From an uncultured Oscillospiraceae bacterium (lineage in GTDB: Bacteria; Bacillota; Clostridia; Oscillospirales; Oscillospiraceae), in the NCBI GenBank assembly GCA_949878425.1, contig CATLAL010000017.1:1-58472 (forward strand): a DNA stretch of 58,472 nt, given 5' to 3'. The position numbers were made by a program, and so were the translations under genes. Of the stretch, positions 41,418 through 50,691 are shown one piece after another (the stretch's first letter is position 1; every line of letters begins with the position of its first letter). The notes beneath the pieces were generated by a model. The model ran no database searches, was not told the origin of the DNA, and saw only the letters and a program-made list of their open reading frames with translations.

Positions 41418-42128
41418 CTATTGCTTCCTGTTCAGCAACGCCAGACAGAGGCGGTAGTATAGCCGGACATCCGGATGCTCCAAATTATCTTGCAGAAGGC
41501 ACATGATCCGATCCAGCCGCTTGATCAGACTGCTGCGATGGATATACAGCGCCTTGGCGGTCTGCGTTATGCGCATTTCGTTCCGCAGATAGACGTCCAG
41601 CGTCTTGATATACTCCGTCCCCTTCTGCCTGTCATGCGCCATCAGCGTATGCAGTCCCCGTGAGCAGAGAGAATCAATGGGCAGCTCTTGGGTACAGCCG
41701 CCCAGCATATAGGAGAGGACATGGTCCCGGAAAAAGTGCAATGTTCCCGCTTGACCGCCGCCACACTCCGACGCATAGCCGGCCTGCTGCAAATAGTATG
41801 GCAGGAGATACAGGTCCGTGAACAGGTTGCTGACGCCGCCGGTATATCCCATTCGGCTGAGGATTTCGCCGAACGACTGAAGCAAAGCTTCGCTTTGCCC
41901 GGCATCTTCGCGGAGCCGAATAATTCCAATGACCTCTCCGTGATAAATGAATGTGTATACCGTACCCGGCAGAACGCCATTCAATGTGGCATACAGATAT
42001 TCTTTGAGCAAAGCCCGCTCGCCCCGACACTCCCGCAATTTGAAGCAGCCCCAGACCTCCCCGGGCTGCAGAGACAGCAGCGCCTGCTCCTCCGGGCCGA
42101 CCGGCGCGTGTGACAGCAGATTTCGCAG
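41418..42128 (-). pseudogene. PucR/CdaR-type regulator, 5' truncated
   Basis: The C-terminal HTH_30 domain is intact (LDVYLRNEMRITQTAKALYI followed by HRSSLIKRLDRI), preceded by the GGDEF-like/sensor region typical of PucR/CdaR regulators (LTILRNLLSHAPVGPEEQAL, GEVIGIIRL). The frame is open upstream to about 42128 but no start codon with a ribosome site is found; the first start-like codon is TTG 42038. Intact members are 350-550 residues, so ~150 or more N-terminal residues are missing. The breakpoint lies against the upstream region of the GcvT-like gene. The original gene may have regulated catabolism of the nearby pathway. Confidence 0.65.
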
Positions 42129-42196
42129 GATGGTCAGGCTGGCGCGAAATGTATAAAAATGTATATAAGTACGATGAAATGAAGCGGTCGGAGCAC

Positions 42197-43165
42197 ATGG
42201 CGGTTCGTACTACGGTGGGTTGGTATCTCTGGACCCATCAGCTGGTAGAGGTCACCGGAGGGGACTGCGTCAGCTTCCTTGAAATGATCTTCCCGAAAAA
42301 CATTGGGAACCTGGCCGTCGGCCGGGAGCGCTATACGACCATGCTGGACGAAAACGGGCAGATCATTGACGATGTAGTGGTCATCCGGATGGAGGAGGAG
42401 AAGTTCTGGGTCTCCACGCTGTTCCGGGCGGAGATGTTCCAGTGGTTCGCCGCCCACAAGGGGGCGTACGACGTAGCCTGGACCGATGTGACGCCGCAGT
42501 GGGAGATGTACGCTGTGCAGGGACCCAAGTCTCTGGAAATGGTCAACGGTCTTGTGAAGGAACCGGTGGACGGGCAGAAATTCTTTGAGATAAGAGCCAA
42601 TGAGATCAGCGGCATTCCCGTATACATCAACCGTGCGGGTTTTACCGGCGAAAAGCTGGGTTACGAGATCTATTTTTCCAAAGCGGAGGCCCCCGGTATG
42701 GAGCAGACGCTCCGGGCCGCCGCCGAGGCCCTGGGAGGAAAAGAGGTAACGGAATTTCAAGTCATGGCGTGGACCCTGCCTACAGAAGCCGACTTCTACT
42801 ATATGCGCGATCTGCGCCACACCAATCCCTTTGAGGTGGGGCTGGAAAGCGGCATCAACTGGGATAAAGAATTCATCGGCAGGGAAGCCTTGGCGAAAAT
42901 ACGGGATGAGGGCGCGGCCAGAGAGGTGGTCGGGTTTACCGTGGAAGAGGCGGATATCCACATCAAGGGCCGGCACATGGGCAATGAGGGTGAGTTCGTA
43001 TACAAGGACGGCGAGTATGTGGGCCGCTGCATGAAGATCGTCTACAGCTACGTCAAGGAAACCAACAACGGGCTGATCCTTGCGAAAAAGGGCGTGCTGA
43101 AACCCAGCGATACGGTTACGCTCCACGGACATACAGGTGTTATCACATCGCCCCAATTTATCTGA
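42197..43165 (+). CDS. GcvT-fold aminomethyltransferase/THF-dependent demethylase-like protein
   Basis: A 322-residue member of the glycine-cleavage T-protein/YgfZ superfamily. Folate-site features include VTGGDCVSFLEMIFPKNIGN, the YTTMLDENGQIIDDVVVIRM strand pair, the hallmark RAGFTGEKLGYEIYF, and a C-terminal GCV_T_C barrel (AREVVGFTVEEADIHIKGRH). Other glycine-cleavage genes are absent, so a role in glycine cleavage is unlikely. Relatives demethylate O-methyl aromatics (LigM/DesA) or other methylated compounds, transferring methyl to THF. The start is uncertain: ATG 42197 best matches family N-termini but its ribosome site is weak; ATG 42179 is in frame. An SDR gene follows after 15 bases. 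Confidence 0.78.
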   Translation: MAVRTTVGWYLWTHQLVEVTGGDCVSFLEMIFPKNIGNLAVGRERYTTMLDENGQIIDDVVVIRMEEEKFWVSTLFRAEMFQWFAAHKGAYDVAWTDVTPQWEMYAVQGPKSLEMVNGLVKEPVDGQKFFEIRANEISGIPVYINRAGFTGEKLGYEIYFSKAEAPGMEQTLRAAAEALGGKEVTEFQVMAWTLPTEADFYYMRDLRHTNPFEVGLESGINWDKEFIGREALAKIRDEGAAREVVGFTVEEADIHIKGRHMGNEGEFVYKDGEYVGRCMKIVYSYVKETNNGLILAKKGVLKPSDTVTLHGHTGVITSPQFI

Positions 43166-43180
43166 CTGGAGGAAGGAAAA

Positions 43181-44041
43181 ATGAATCGGAAAATAGCGGT
43201 CATTACAGGCGGCAGCAGCGGCCTCGGCCTTGCGTCCGCACAGTGCCTGGCGCCAGAAACATCGCTGCTGCTATGCGCCCGCAATCCTGCGGGACTGGAA
43301 AAGGCGAAGGCTGAACTGGAAACTTTTGGCGCGGAGGTTTTTATCTGCCCGTTGGATGCCTCTGATCCGGCGGCAGTTCGCGCCTGCGCCCAATATGCCC
43401 AGGATCTGGGTGAAATTGTTCACGTTGTCCACACCGCTGGTGTTTCTCCGGCCAACACACCGGCGCAGGATATTCTGCGGATCAATACGCTGGGGCCTGT
43501 CAATGTGGTCGAAGCCTTCCACCCGCTGCTGGCTGACGGTGGCGTGATGATCCTCTTCGGCTCTACGGCCGGGTACAGCTTTGAGACCAATCCGCAGATG
43601 GCCCCTTTGATCCCCGCCGCAAAGGAATGCTTCGGGCACTGGAATGAGGCGGACTTCGATAAACAGCTGATGGGGTTCCTGACTGGCGTTATGGGCGTAA
43701 GTGAACCATATCTGTCCGGGAGCGCCTACTGCCTGTCCAAATTCTTTGTAAAATACTTCGTGTACGCAAATGTCTGGCGGTTTGCCGAACGGAACTGCCG
43801 CATCCTCTCTGTTTCTCCCGGCTCCTACCTTACGAGGATGCATCAGGCCCTGATCGACAACCAGCCGGAGACAGCAGCCGGTGTCATGAAAGGCATTCCG
43901 CTTCAGCGCTGGGGACATGCCTATGAAATGGGCAAGCTGGTCGCATTTCTCTGTTCCAAGGGCGCGGGATATATCAACGGTGTGGATATTCTCGCCGATG
44001 GCGGATGTACCTTCCCGTCCACAGTTCCGCAGATTTCATAG
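43181..44041 (+). CDS. Short-chain dehydrogenase/reductase
   Basis: A 286-residue NAD(P)-dependent oxidoreductase. The cofactor motif is TGGSSGLGLA (~9-18); HTAG replaces NNAG; the catalytic Ser is in LFGSTAGYS and the Tyr/Lys in YCLSK (~183-187). The C-terminus has GYINGVDILADGG as usual. Between Ser and Tyr there is an unusually long insertion (~135-180), as in 3-alpha-hydroxysteroid dehydrogenase-like SDRs, which often cap large substrates. GGAGGAAGG precedes the ATG. It is cotranscribed with the GcvT-like gene and ends ~80 bases before a strong terminator. Confidence 0.88.
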   Translation: MNRKIAVITGGSSGLGLASAQCLAPETSLLLCARNPAGLEKAKAELETFGAEVFICPLDASDPAAVRACAQYAQDLGEIVHVVHTAGVSPANTPAQDILRINTLGPVNVVEAFHPLLADGGVMILFGSTAGYSFETNPQMAPLIPAAKECFGHWNEADFDKQLMGFLTGVMGVSEPYLSGSAYCLSKFFVKYFVYANVWRFAERNCRILSVSPGSYLTRMHQALIDNQPETAAGVMKGIPLQRWGHAYEMGKLVAFLCSKGAGYINGVDILADGGCTFPSTVPQIS

Positions 44042-44122
44042 GCAATCGCAGCGTCTGATATCCTTTAATCCGGACATCACTATAGCCGTTATCCTGTCCA
44101 AGTAGGGACATTGCTCCTCTCA

Positions 44123-44162
44123 GATCACCCGGGATGCCGCCAGAGGCATCCCGGGTGATCTT
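44123..44162. terminator. 17-bp hairpin between converging SDR and GH1 genes
   Basis: Perfect 17-bp stem (arms 44123-44139 and 44146-44162; core CACCCGGGATGCC) with a 6-base loop, followed on the + strand by TTTGCTCTCTTT. It serves the rightward GcvT-SDR transcript and may also stop leftward transcription from GH1. Confidence 0.8.
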
Positions 44163-44170
44163 TGCTCTCT

Positions 44171-45472
44171 TTATGTTTTCCAGGAACCCAGGTACGCCAA
44201 GCTGGGCTTGGGGGTGCGCTTTTGCCCGCCCTGCCGGTCCACGGCAATCAGGCCAAAAGTCATGGCGTAGCCCTTCTGCCACTCAAAGTTATCCATGAGG
44301 CTCCAGTGGAAATAGCCCTTGACAGGCAGGCCATCGGCGATACACCGCTGTACGCCCTCCAGCGCCGCTTCAATGAAGGCCACCCGGCGGGTGTCATCGG
44401 CGGTGGCAATGCCGTTTTCCGTTACATACAGAGGCTTCTTGAAATCCTCCGCCGCCCGGCGCAGAACGTGCTCCAGCCCCTGGGGATAGAACTCGTAGCC
44501 AGCCTGTGTGATCTCCGCCCCTGCCGGGATGGGCAGCAGGCCCTCCGGGCCGATCAGAGAACGGGTGTAATTCTGTACGCCGAGGTAGTCGTCATCCTGG
44601 ATGTACGGCAGGTAGTGGCGGAACTCTTTGTCCCACTCCTTTTCCGCAACGGCCTCCGCTCCCGGCTGGGCCTGGAAGTCGTGAAAGGAGAGGGTGAGTC
44701 CTACCTGCAGATGGGGACAGATCGATTTGATGGCATCCCGGGCGGCGGCGTGGGCGCGGCAGATGATCCGGTCGCCCTCCTCGGAGCAGGGGGACTGGAA
44801 CATGTGCAGCGACCTCGGATCCGCAAGGCCGAAAGCCTCCGCGCCCTCCATGGCGTTGAGCTCCTGCTGCTTTTGCAAGCCTTGGAGATTGATCCCCATT
44901 TGCAGGGAACTCTCCCCGGCTTTGGCTGCCGCTGCCTGAGCCTTCTGCGCCTGCATCATGTACCGCTTCATGATGTCCGCGATTTGCAGGCGGATGTTGG
45001 CCTCGTTGATGGTGCAGACATATTTTACTTCATTCCCCAGCCGTTCGATCACATAGCGGCAGTATCGGACAAAGTCGCCGATGACGCTCTCCGCCTCCCA
45101 GCCGCCCTTGGAGATGATCCATGCGGGACTGGAAAAATGGTGGAGGGTGATCATTGGCTCTACGCCGTGCTCCTTGCAGCAGCGGATGACGCTGCGGTAG
45201 TGCTCCACCTCGGTCTCATCGAACTTTCCCTCCTCCGACTCGATCCTGGCCCACTCAATGGAGAAGCGGTAGGCGTTCAGCCCCGCGTCCGACAGGAGCT
45301 TGACGTCCTCCCCGTAGCGGTGATAGTGGTCAACCGCATCCCCGGAACGGTCGGCGTAGAGCGTATGGGGGATGTTCTCCATCGCCCAGCAGTCGCTGTG
45401 GATGTTGTTCCCCTCTACCTGATGGGCGGCGGTGGATGCACCCATCAGAAAATCCGGTGCAAATTTTTTCAT
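44171..45472 (-). CDS. Glycoside hydrolase family 1 (beta-glucosidase-like)
   Basis: A 433-residue intracellular GH1 enzyme. The N-terminal signature is PDFLMGASTAAHQVEG. The acid/base Glu is in CTINEANI (~155) and the nucleophile Glu in LYVTENGIA (~351). The substrate loop FHWSLMDNFEWQKGYAMTFG is typical. No 6-phospho-binding signature (Ser/Lys/Tyr set) is evident, so it probably acts on unphosphorylated beta-glucosides imported by the neighbouring GPH transporter. It is divergent from that transporter gene across 236 bases with AraC-site candidates. AGGAGG lies just before the ATG. Confidence 0.93.
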   Translation of the reverse strand: MKKFAPDFLMGASTAAHQVEGNNIHSDCWAMENIPHTLYADRSGDAVDHYHRYGEDVKLLSDAGLNAYRFSIEWARIESEEGKFDETEVEHYRSVIRCCKEHGVEPMITLHHFSSPAWIISKGGWEAESVIGDFVRYCRYVIERLGNEVKYVCTINEANIRLQIADIMKRYMMQAQKAQAAAAKAGESSLQMGINLQGLQKQQELNAMEGAEAFGLADPRSLHMFQSPCSEEGDRIICRAHAAARDAIKSICPHLQVGLTLSFHDFQAQPGAEAVAEKEWDKEFRHYLPYIQDDDYLGVQNYTRSLIGPEGLLPIPAGAEITQAGYEFYPQGLEHVLRRAAEDFKKPLYVTENGIATADDTRRVAFIEAALEGVQRCIADGLPVKGYFHWSLMDNFEWQKGYAMTFGLIAVDRQGGQKRTPKPSLAYLGSWKT

Positions 45473-45525
45473 AAGGCGGCCTCCTTATATGTTTTGTGGG
45501 AATCCTGATAAAGATTTTAACGCAT

Positions 45526-45652
45526 TTTCTCAGGTTGAGAAATCAATAATCAATAAAAAAAGCCGAAAATTCGAGACGCTTAGAAAAGGCCGCAAATTCT
45601 CAACTCTTATTCTTAATTTTCAGCCTCACTATCCATCCGGCAACCCTATAAT
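45526..45652. promoter_or_regulatory. Divergent GH1/GPH control region with putative AraC sites
   Basis: A palindrome TTTCTCAGGTTGAGAAA (45526-45542) and a second TTCTCAA half-site near 45597-45603 lie upstream of a rightward -10 TATAAT (45647-45652) that lacks a good -35. An activator-dependent promoter fits the AraC regulator encoded at 47200. Confidence 0.5.
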
Positions 45653-45708
45653 GGAGGCAGAACACTCCTGAATGGTGGGGAAAATTATTTTATTGGAGGA
45701 AAACGATT

Positions 45709-47199
45709 ATGGCAAGGCAGCAAAAACTGACGCAAAGCGAAATTGACGGCGTCCAGTACCGGAAGGCGAAGCTCTGGCAAATTATTCTATATGCCTGCAA
45801 CGGACTGGTGGGCATGAGCGTCTACTCCCTGATTGGTATGGCCAGCTACAGCGCCAGCATCGGCTACGGCATCAGCAGTATCGTGGTAGGCTACATTCTC
45901 ACCGCCACCCGCATTCTGGACGGGATCACCGACCCGCTTCTGGCATTTCTGTACGACAAGGTCAATACCCGCTTCGGCAAACTGCGGGTGCTGATGGTAT
46001 CCGGATTCGCCATTGAGGCCCTGGCGCTGCTGTGCATGTTCAGCTTCTGCTCCAGCAAGGGCTTCGGCTGGGTGATGTTCACCTTCCTTTACATCATCTA
46101 TGTCATCGGCTACACCATCACCAACATGACCGCCCAGACCATCCCCGCCATCATGACCAACGATCCCAAGCAGCGCCCCGCCATCGGCGTGTGGACCACG
46201 GTTTTCAATTACCTGGTCCCCATGATCATGATGATGGTGCTGAACATGACGCTGCTGCCCATGTTCGGCGGGGACTATAACCAGAGCTTCCTCAGCGCCG
46301 CCGTGTTTGTCACCGTAGCCATCGGCGCGGTTGGCACCCTGCTGGTGTGCATCGGCGTCAGCGCGTTTGACAAGCCGGAAAATTTCAGCGGGACCGGCAA
46401 AAAGCGGGAGCCGCTGAAAATCAGGGACATGTGGAACGTCCTGCGCTATAACCGTCCCCTGCAGTGCTACATCATCTCCCTGACCTCGGACAAGATCGCT
46501 TCCCAGACGGCCAGCCAGGCCATCATCAACACGATGCTCTTCGGCATCCTCATCGGCGACATGGGCATCTCCACCATCCTGATGGTGGTCAGCATGATCC
46601 CCTCCATCCTCTTCGCTGTCGTGGGTGCCAAGTACGCCGGAAAATTCGGCAGCAAGAATACCATCGTCACCTGGAGCTTTGTCAGCATGGCGATCTCCAT
46701 TGTTACGGTGATCTTCTTTGTCCTGATCGATCCCAGGAATATCTCCCACATGGGACCGGAAATGCTCCTCTATGTGCTGCTGACCCTGGCGCTGAACGGG
46801 TCCAACATGTGCATCACCACCGCCAACACCGCCTTTACCGCCGACATCATCGACTATGAGCTGGACCGGGGCGGCAAGTACATCCCCGCCGTGGTCACCG
46901 GAACCTACAGTCTCATCGACAAGATCGTCTCCTCCTTTGGCGCGCTGATCGCCACCGGGGCCGTCGCCCTCATCGGGTACACCGCCTCCCTGCCCCAGCC
47001 CACCGATCCCAGCACGCCGGGCATATTCTGGATGACCATGGCCATCAAGTACGGACTGCCCATCCTGGGCTGGGCCTGCACCCTGCTGGCCATGCGGTTC
47101 TGCAATCTGGGCAAGGAGGAGATGGTGGAGATCCAAAAGCGCATCGCGGAGAAAAAAGCCGCCGCCCGCCATGAGGTGATTATGGAAAATCTGAAATAA
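45709..47199 (+). CDS. Glycoside-pentoside-hexuronide (GPH/MFS) sugar:cation symporter
   Basis: A 496-residue membrane protein with about 12 helices. GPH-family features include the early loop TRILDGITDPLLAFLYDKVN (~67-86) with TRFGKLR, and the second-half motif NTAFTADIIDYELDRGGKYI. Members import glycosides such as melibiose, xylosides or glucuronides with Na+ or H+. GGAGG lies 10 bases before the ATG. It belongs with the flanking GH1, GH2, GH43 and GH78 enzymes and probably brings in their substrates. The gene abuts the converging araC-family gene. Confidence 0.93.
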   Translation: MARQQKLTQSEIDGVQYRKAKLWQIILYACNGLVGMSVYSLIGMASYSASIGYGISSIVVGYILTATRILDGITDPLLAFLYDKVNTRFGKLRVLMVSGFAIEALALLCMFSFCSSKGFGWVMFTFLYIIYVIGYTITNMTAQTIPAIMTNDPKQRPAIGVWTTVFNYLVPMIMMMVLNMTLLPMFGGDYNQSFLSAAVFVTVAIGAVGTLLVCIGVSAFDKPENFSGTGKKREPLKIRDMWNVLRYNRPLQCYIISLTSDKIASQTASQAIINTMLFGILIGDMGISTILMVVSMIPSILFAVVGAKYAGKFGSKNTIVTWSFVSMAISIVTVIFFVLIDPRNISHMGPEMLLYVLLTLALNGSNMCITTANTAFTADIIDYELDRGGKYIPAVVTGTYSLIDKIVSSFGALIATGAVALIGYTASLPQPTDPSTPGIFWMTMAIKYGLPILGWACTLLAMRFCNLGKEEMVEIQKRIAEKKAAARHEVIMENLK

Positions 47200-48405
47200 T
47201 TACCGCTCGCTTACCCGGAACCTGGTCGGCGTCATGCCGGTGATTTCCCGGAACGCCTGACTGAAATAGCTGCGGGTGGCAAAACCCAGCTGCCCGGCGA
47301 TTTCCAATACGGACAGGTCCGTGTTTTGCAGCAGGAGCTTTGCCCGCTCCATTCTGGCGAATTTAAGGTAATCGTTGAGGAAAAAACCGGTTTCTTCCTT
47401 GAATTTCCGTGTGATATAATACTCACTGTAGCCCACCAGGGCAGCCAGGTCAGCGGCACGGATCTTCTCCCCCAGGTTCATTTCAATGTAATCGCAGCAC
47501 TTCTGTACCGCTTCCGAGCGGGTGGGATTGCTCCGGCAGCGGTGTACCCTCCGGATGAAGTCATCGTACATCATAACGGAGATGGAGGTAAGTTCATCCA
47601 TCGCTTTGGCGTTCTCCGCGTTCTGGATATAGGCGTCCCCCAAGGAGTAGGCCTCCTCGGGGGACAGCCCTCCCTCCATGGCGGCCCGGCAGACAATGGA
47701 GCAGAAGACGATCACGGAGTTTTTCGCCTGCCGCAAAGGTGCTCCGCCTTGGAGGGGGACGCCGTTGCTGATCATACTGGAATTCTGAAGGGCTGTCTTA
47801 TAGTTGAGATCGCCATTGCGCACCATCTGCAGCAGGGCGCGCTCCGCGTTCCATATGAGATACCGGTCATGATAAGCGCCGGGATCGGATGCGGGAGCGG
47901 GATCCGAATTCAGGATGTTCAGGTCATTGGCCTGCAAATGCTTCCCCGTCAGGCAGTAGTGGAGCATCAGCATATACCGGGAAAAGACGACGTGCTGGGA
48001 GACGGGGACATGAGGAAGGCTCTCCAGAAAGCGGGACTTCCAGGCGATAGAGACCTCCGCCCCCTGGTAGGACGCCAGTCCGTCCCTGATCTGGCGGAAG
48101 GCGGTATCGGAGAAGAAAACCGGCCCCAGCGCATAGGCCCGGTATAATTGCCTATCCCGCTTTTCAAAAGCCGCGCCCCACACCAGCCCCGTTTCCGTAC
48201 TCAGCACCACCGGCGCGTCCTGGGCGGCGGCGTAGGCCAGCATCCGGGTACGGCAGCCGGAGAGAGAAAAGGCTGTGTCAAAAATCGCCTCCTCCGGACA
48301 GTTGGATGAGAGCAGGTTCCCCTCACCGTCATACTGCCAGAGGCTGATCTCCCCGCCGCAGCGGACCAATTCACGGAACAATTCAATATTTTGCGAAACA
48401 TCCAT
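47200..48405 (-). CDS. AraC-family transcriptional regulator
   Basis: A 401-residue regulator. The N-terminal ~290 residues form a ligand-sensing region with an oligomer-like helical part (an N-terminal PocR-like segment, ELVRCGGEISLWQYDGEGNL). The C-terminal two-helix-turn-helix AraC domain (~300-400) includes IRAADLAALVGYSEYYITRK and LSVLEIAGQLGFATRSYFSQ then FREITGMTPTRFR. Start 48405 (MDVSQNIEL) has GGGGTGG in range; upstream in-frame starts lie in the promoter. It shares a 65-base divergent region with GH2 and likely activates the whole glycoside locus. Confidence 0.9.
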   Translation of the reverse strand: MDVSQNIELFRELVRCGGEISLWQYDGEGNLLSSNCPEEAIFDTAFSLSGCRTRMLAYAAAQDAPVVLSTETGLVWGAAFEKRDRQLYRAYALGPVFFSDTAFRQIRDGLASYQGAEVSIAWKSRFLESLPHVPVSQHVVFSRYMLMLHYCLTGKHLQANDLNILNSDPAPASDPGAYHDRYLIWNAERALLQMVRNGDLNYKTALQNSSMISNGVPLQGGAPLRQAKNSVIVFCSIVCRAAMEGGLSPEEAYSLGDAYIQNAENAKAMDELTSISVMMYDDFIRRVHRCRSNPTRSEAVQKCCDYIEMNLGEKIRAADLAALVGYSEYYITRKFKEETGFFLNDYLKFARMERAKLLLQNTDLSVLEIAGQLGFATRSYFSQAFREITGMTPTRFRVSER

Positions 48406-48427
48406 ATATGCCACCCCTTTTGTCTCT

Positions 48428-48456
48428 ATCATAACAGAAAATACACTTCTTTTCAA
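48428..48456 (-). promoter_or_regulatory. Sigma-A promoter of the araC-family gene
   Basis: Leftward -35 TTGAAA (48451-48456), 17-bp spacer, -10 TATGAT (48428-48433). No comparable rightward promoter for the GH2 operon is visible in the 65-base gap, so that promoter is weak or activator-dependent. Confidence 0.75.
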
Positions 48457-48470
48457 CAAGGAGGAAAACT

Positions 48471-50678
48471 ATGCGAACCATTACGCTGCTCAGCGCTGGC
48501 TGGACCTTTGTAAAAACCGCCTCCGGGCCTCTGGAGGCCGCGCAGGCCGCCGGTGAATCCGTAACGCTGCCCCACACCTGGAACGCCGTTGACGGCCAGG
48601 ACGGCGGCAACGACTACTACCGGGGAACCTGCTGGTATGTCCGGGAGCTGGACTGCCCTGCCCTGGAGAATGGCGGCGAAGCCTGGTTGGAATTTGCCGG
48701 AGCCGCTCACACGGCGGAGGTCTATCTCAACGGCGAGAAGCTGGCCTGCCACGAGGGCGGTTATTCCACATTCCGGGTCAATCTGACGGAACATCTGAAG
48801 GAACAAAATACCCTGGCTGTCTCCGTGGACAACGGCGACAACGACCGGGTGTATCCCCAGAAAGCCGACTTCACCTTCTATGGCGGGCTGTACCGGGAGG
48901 TACGGCTGATCTGCGTACCGAAGGTACATTTTGAGCTGGGGTACTGTGGTGCGCCGGGAATCAAGGTGACGCCCGAGGTGGACCTGAAGAACAAGTCCGC
49001 CCAGGTGACTGTGGAGACCTGGCAGACGGGCGAGGGCGAGGTCACCATTGCTGCGGCGGGCCAGTCGCAGACGGTCACTCCCGCGGGCGGCCACGCCCAG
49101 GCGGTGTTCACTATTGAGAATGTCCGGCTGTGGGACGGCATAAACGACCCTTACCTTTACACCGCCGCCGCCGCCCTGCCCAGTGGAGACGAAGTGTCTA
49201 CACGGTTCGGCTGCCGGAAATTTGAGATCGACCCCCAGAAGGGCTTCCTGCTCAATGGGCGCAGCTACCCCCTCCGGGGCGTCAGCCGCCACCAGGACCG
49301 CAAGGGCGCGGGCAATGCCCTGACCATGGAGATGCACCGGGAAGACATGGCTATCGTCCGGGAGATCGGGGCCAATACCCTCCGGCTGGCCCACTACCAG
49401 CACGCCCAGGAGTTCTATGACCTCTGCGACGAGAACGGCATCGTGGTCTGGGCGGAAATTCCTTACATCACCATGCACATGAAAAACGGCAGGACCAACA
49501 CCCTCAGCCAGATGGAGGAACTGGTGGCCCAGTGCTATAACCACACCAGTATCGCCGTGTGGGGCCTCTCCAACGAGATCACCGCCGCCAGCGCGGTGGA
49601 CGGGGACCTTCTGGAGAACCACCGGCAGCTCAACGACCTCTGCCACCGCATGGACCCCACCCGGCCCACCACCATGGCGGACGTGTTCATGCTGGAGACC
49701 GACAGCCCCATCCTGGACATCCCGGATGTGAACAGCTACAACCTGTATTTTGGCTGGTATCTGGGGGAGCTGGAGCAGAACGAGGAGTTCTTCGACGAGT
49801 TCCACGAGAAGTTTCCTAACCGGTGCATTGGCTTTTCCGAGTATGGCGCGGACGCCAACCCCCAGTACCAGTCTCCCGCCCCGGAGAAGGGGGACTATAC
49901 AGAGAGCTACCAGGCCCTCTATCACGAGCACATCCTAAAAATGATCGAGGAGCGCCCCTGGTTGTGGGCCACCCATGTATGGAACCTCTTCGACTTCGCC
50001 GCCGACGGCCGGGACGAGGGCGGCAAGCACGGGGAGAATCAGAAGGGCCTGGTCACCTTCGACCGGAAGGTGAAAAAGGACGCTTTTTATCTCTACAAGG
50101 CCGCATGGAATAAAACGGAGCCCTTCGTCCACCTCTGCGGCAGCCGGTACGTAAACCGGACGGAGCCAGTGACGGAGATCAAGGTCTACTCCAACCAGAG
50201 CGAGGTCAGCCTGTATGCGGATGGACGGCTGCTGGCCAGCCAGGAGGGAAAGACTGTGTTCCGCTTCCGAGTCCCCATCACCGGGGAGCACTCTATCGAA
50301 GCTCGGGCAGGGGATGTGTGCGGCGTTATGCTGGTACGGAAGGCAGACCAGGCAGATCCGGATTATATTTTCAACAAGGAGGCCAGCTCCGTCACCAACT
50401 GGTTTGACCAGGAGATCGACCCCGGCTGCTATTCCATCAACGACACCCTGTCCGACCTCCGCGCCAACCCGGAGGCTGGTCCCATAATCGACCGCATGAT
50501 GGCCCAGGGCGCCGCCAGCCGGGGCGACGTGGCGGAGAGCGTGAAGGACAACCCCGCCCTCCAGCGGATGATGGGCCGCATGACCCTGGTGAGCCTGCTC
50601 AAGCAGGCGGGAAACATCGACGAGGAGAGCATCAAGCAGCTCAATCGGGTGCTCCAGGGCATTAAAAAGACGAAATAA
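48471..50678 (+). CDS. Glycoside hydrolase family 2 (beta-galactosidase/glucuronidase-like)
   Basis: A 735-residue intracellular enzyme. The sugar-binding jelly-roll (~1-150) includes DYYRGTCWYVRELDCPALEN. The immunoglobulin-like domain (~165-250) and TIM barrel follow. The acid/base Glu is in VWGLSNEITAAS (~367) and the nucleophile Glu in CIGFSEYGADA (~458). A C-terminal beta domain follows (TEIKVYSNQSEVSLYADGRL). The last ~80 residues (SINDTLSDLRANPEAGPIID…) form a helical tail not usual in short GH2 enzymes but seen in some gut homologues. AAGGAGG lies 8 bases before the ATG. First of a four-gene operon with GH43, isomerase and GH78. Confidence 0.92.
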   Translation: MRTITLLSAGWTFVKTASGPLEAAQAAGESVTLPHTWNAVDGQDGGNDYYRGTCWYVRELDCPALENGGEAWLEFAGAAHTAEVYLNGEKLACHEGGYSTFRVNLTEHLKEQNTLAVSVDNGDNDRVYPQKADFTFYGGLYREVRLICVPKVHFELGYCGAPGIKVTPEVDLKNKSAQVTVETWQTGEGEVTIAAAGQSQTVTPAGGHAQAVFTIENVRLWDGINDPYLYTAAAALPSGDEVSTRFGCRKFEIDPQKGFLLNGRSYPLRGVSRHQDRKGAGNALTMEMHREDMAIVREIGANTLRLAHYQHAQEFYDLCDENGIVVWAEIPYITMHMKNGRTNTLSQMEELVAQCYNHTSIAVWGLSNEITAASAVDGDLLENHRQLNDLCHRMDPTRPTTMADVFMLETDSPILDIPDVNSYNLYFGWYLGELEQNEEFFDEFHEKFPNRCIGFSEYGADANPQYQSPAPEKGDYTESYQALYHEHILKMIEERPWLWATHVWNLFDFAADGRDEGGKHGENQKGLVTFDRKVKKDAFYLYKAAWNKTEPFVHLCGSRYVNRTEPVTEIKVYSNQSEVSLYADGRLLASQEGKTVFRFRVPITGEHSIEARAGDVCGVMLVRKADQADPDYIFNKEASSVTNWFDQEIDPGCYSINDTLSDLRANPEAGPIIDRMMAQGAASRGDVAESVKDNPALQRMMGRMTLVSLLKQAGNIDEESIKQLNRVLQGIKKTK

Positions 50679-50691
50679 GGAGGACCGCGCC

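Noticed and set aside
42197..43165. Glycine-cleavage T protein (gcvT)
   Set aside because: No gcvH or gcvP genes are linked and the neighbours are SDR and glycoside genes; a demethylase-like role is at least as likely, so no symbol was given.
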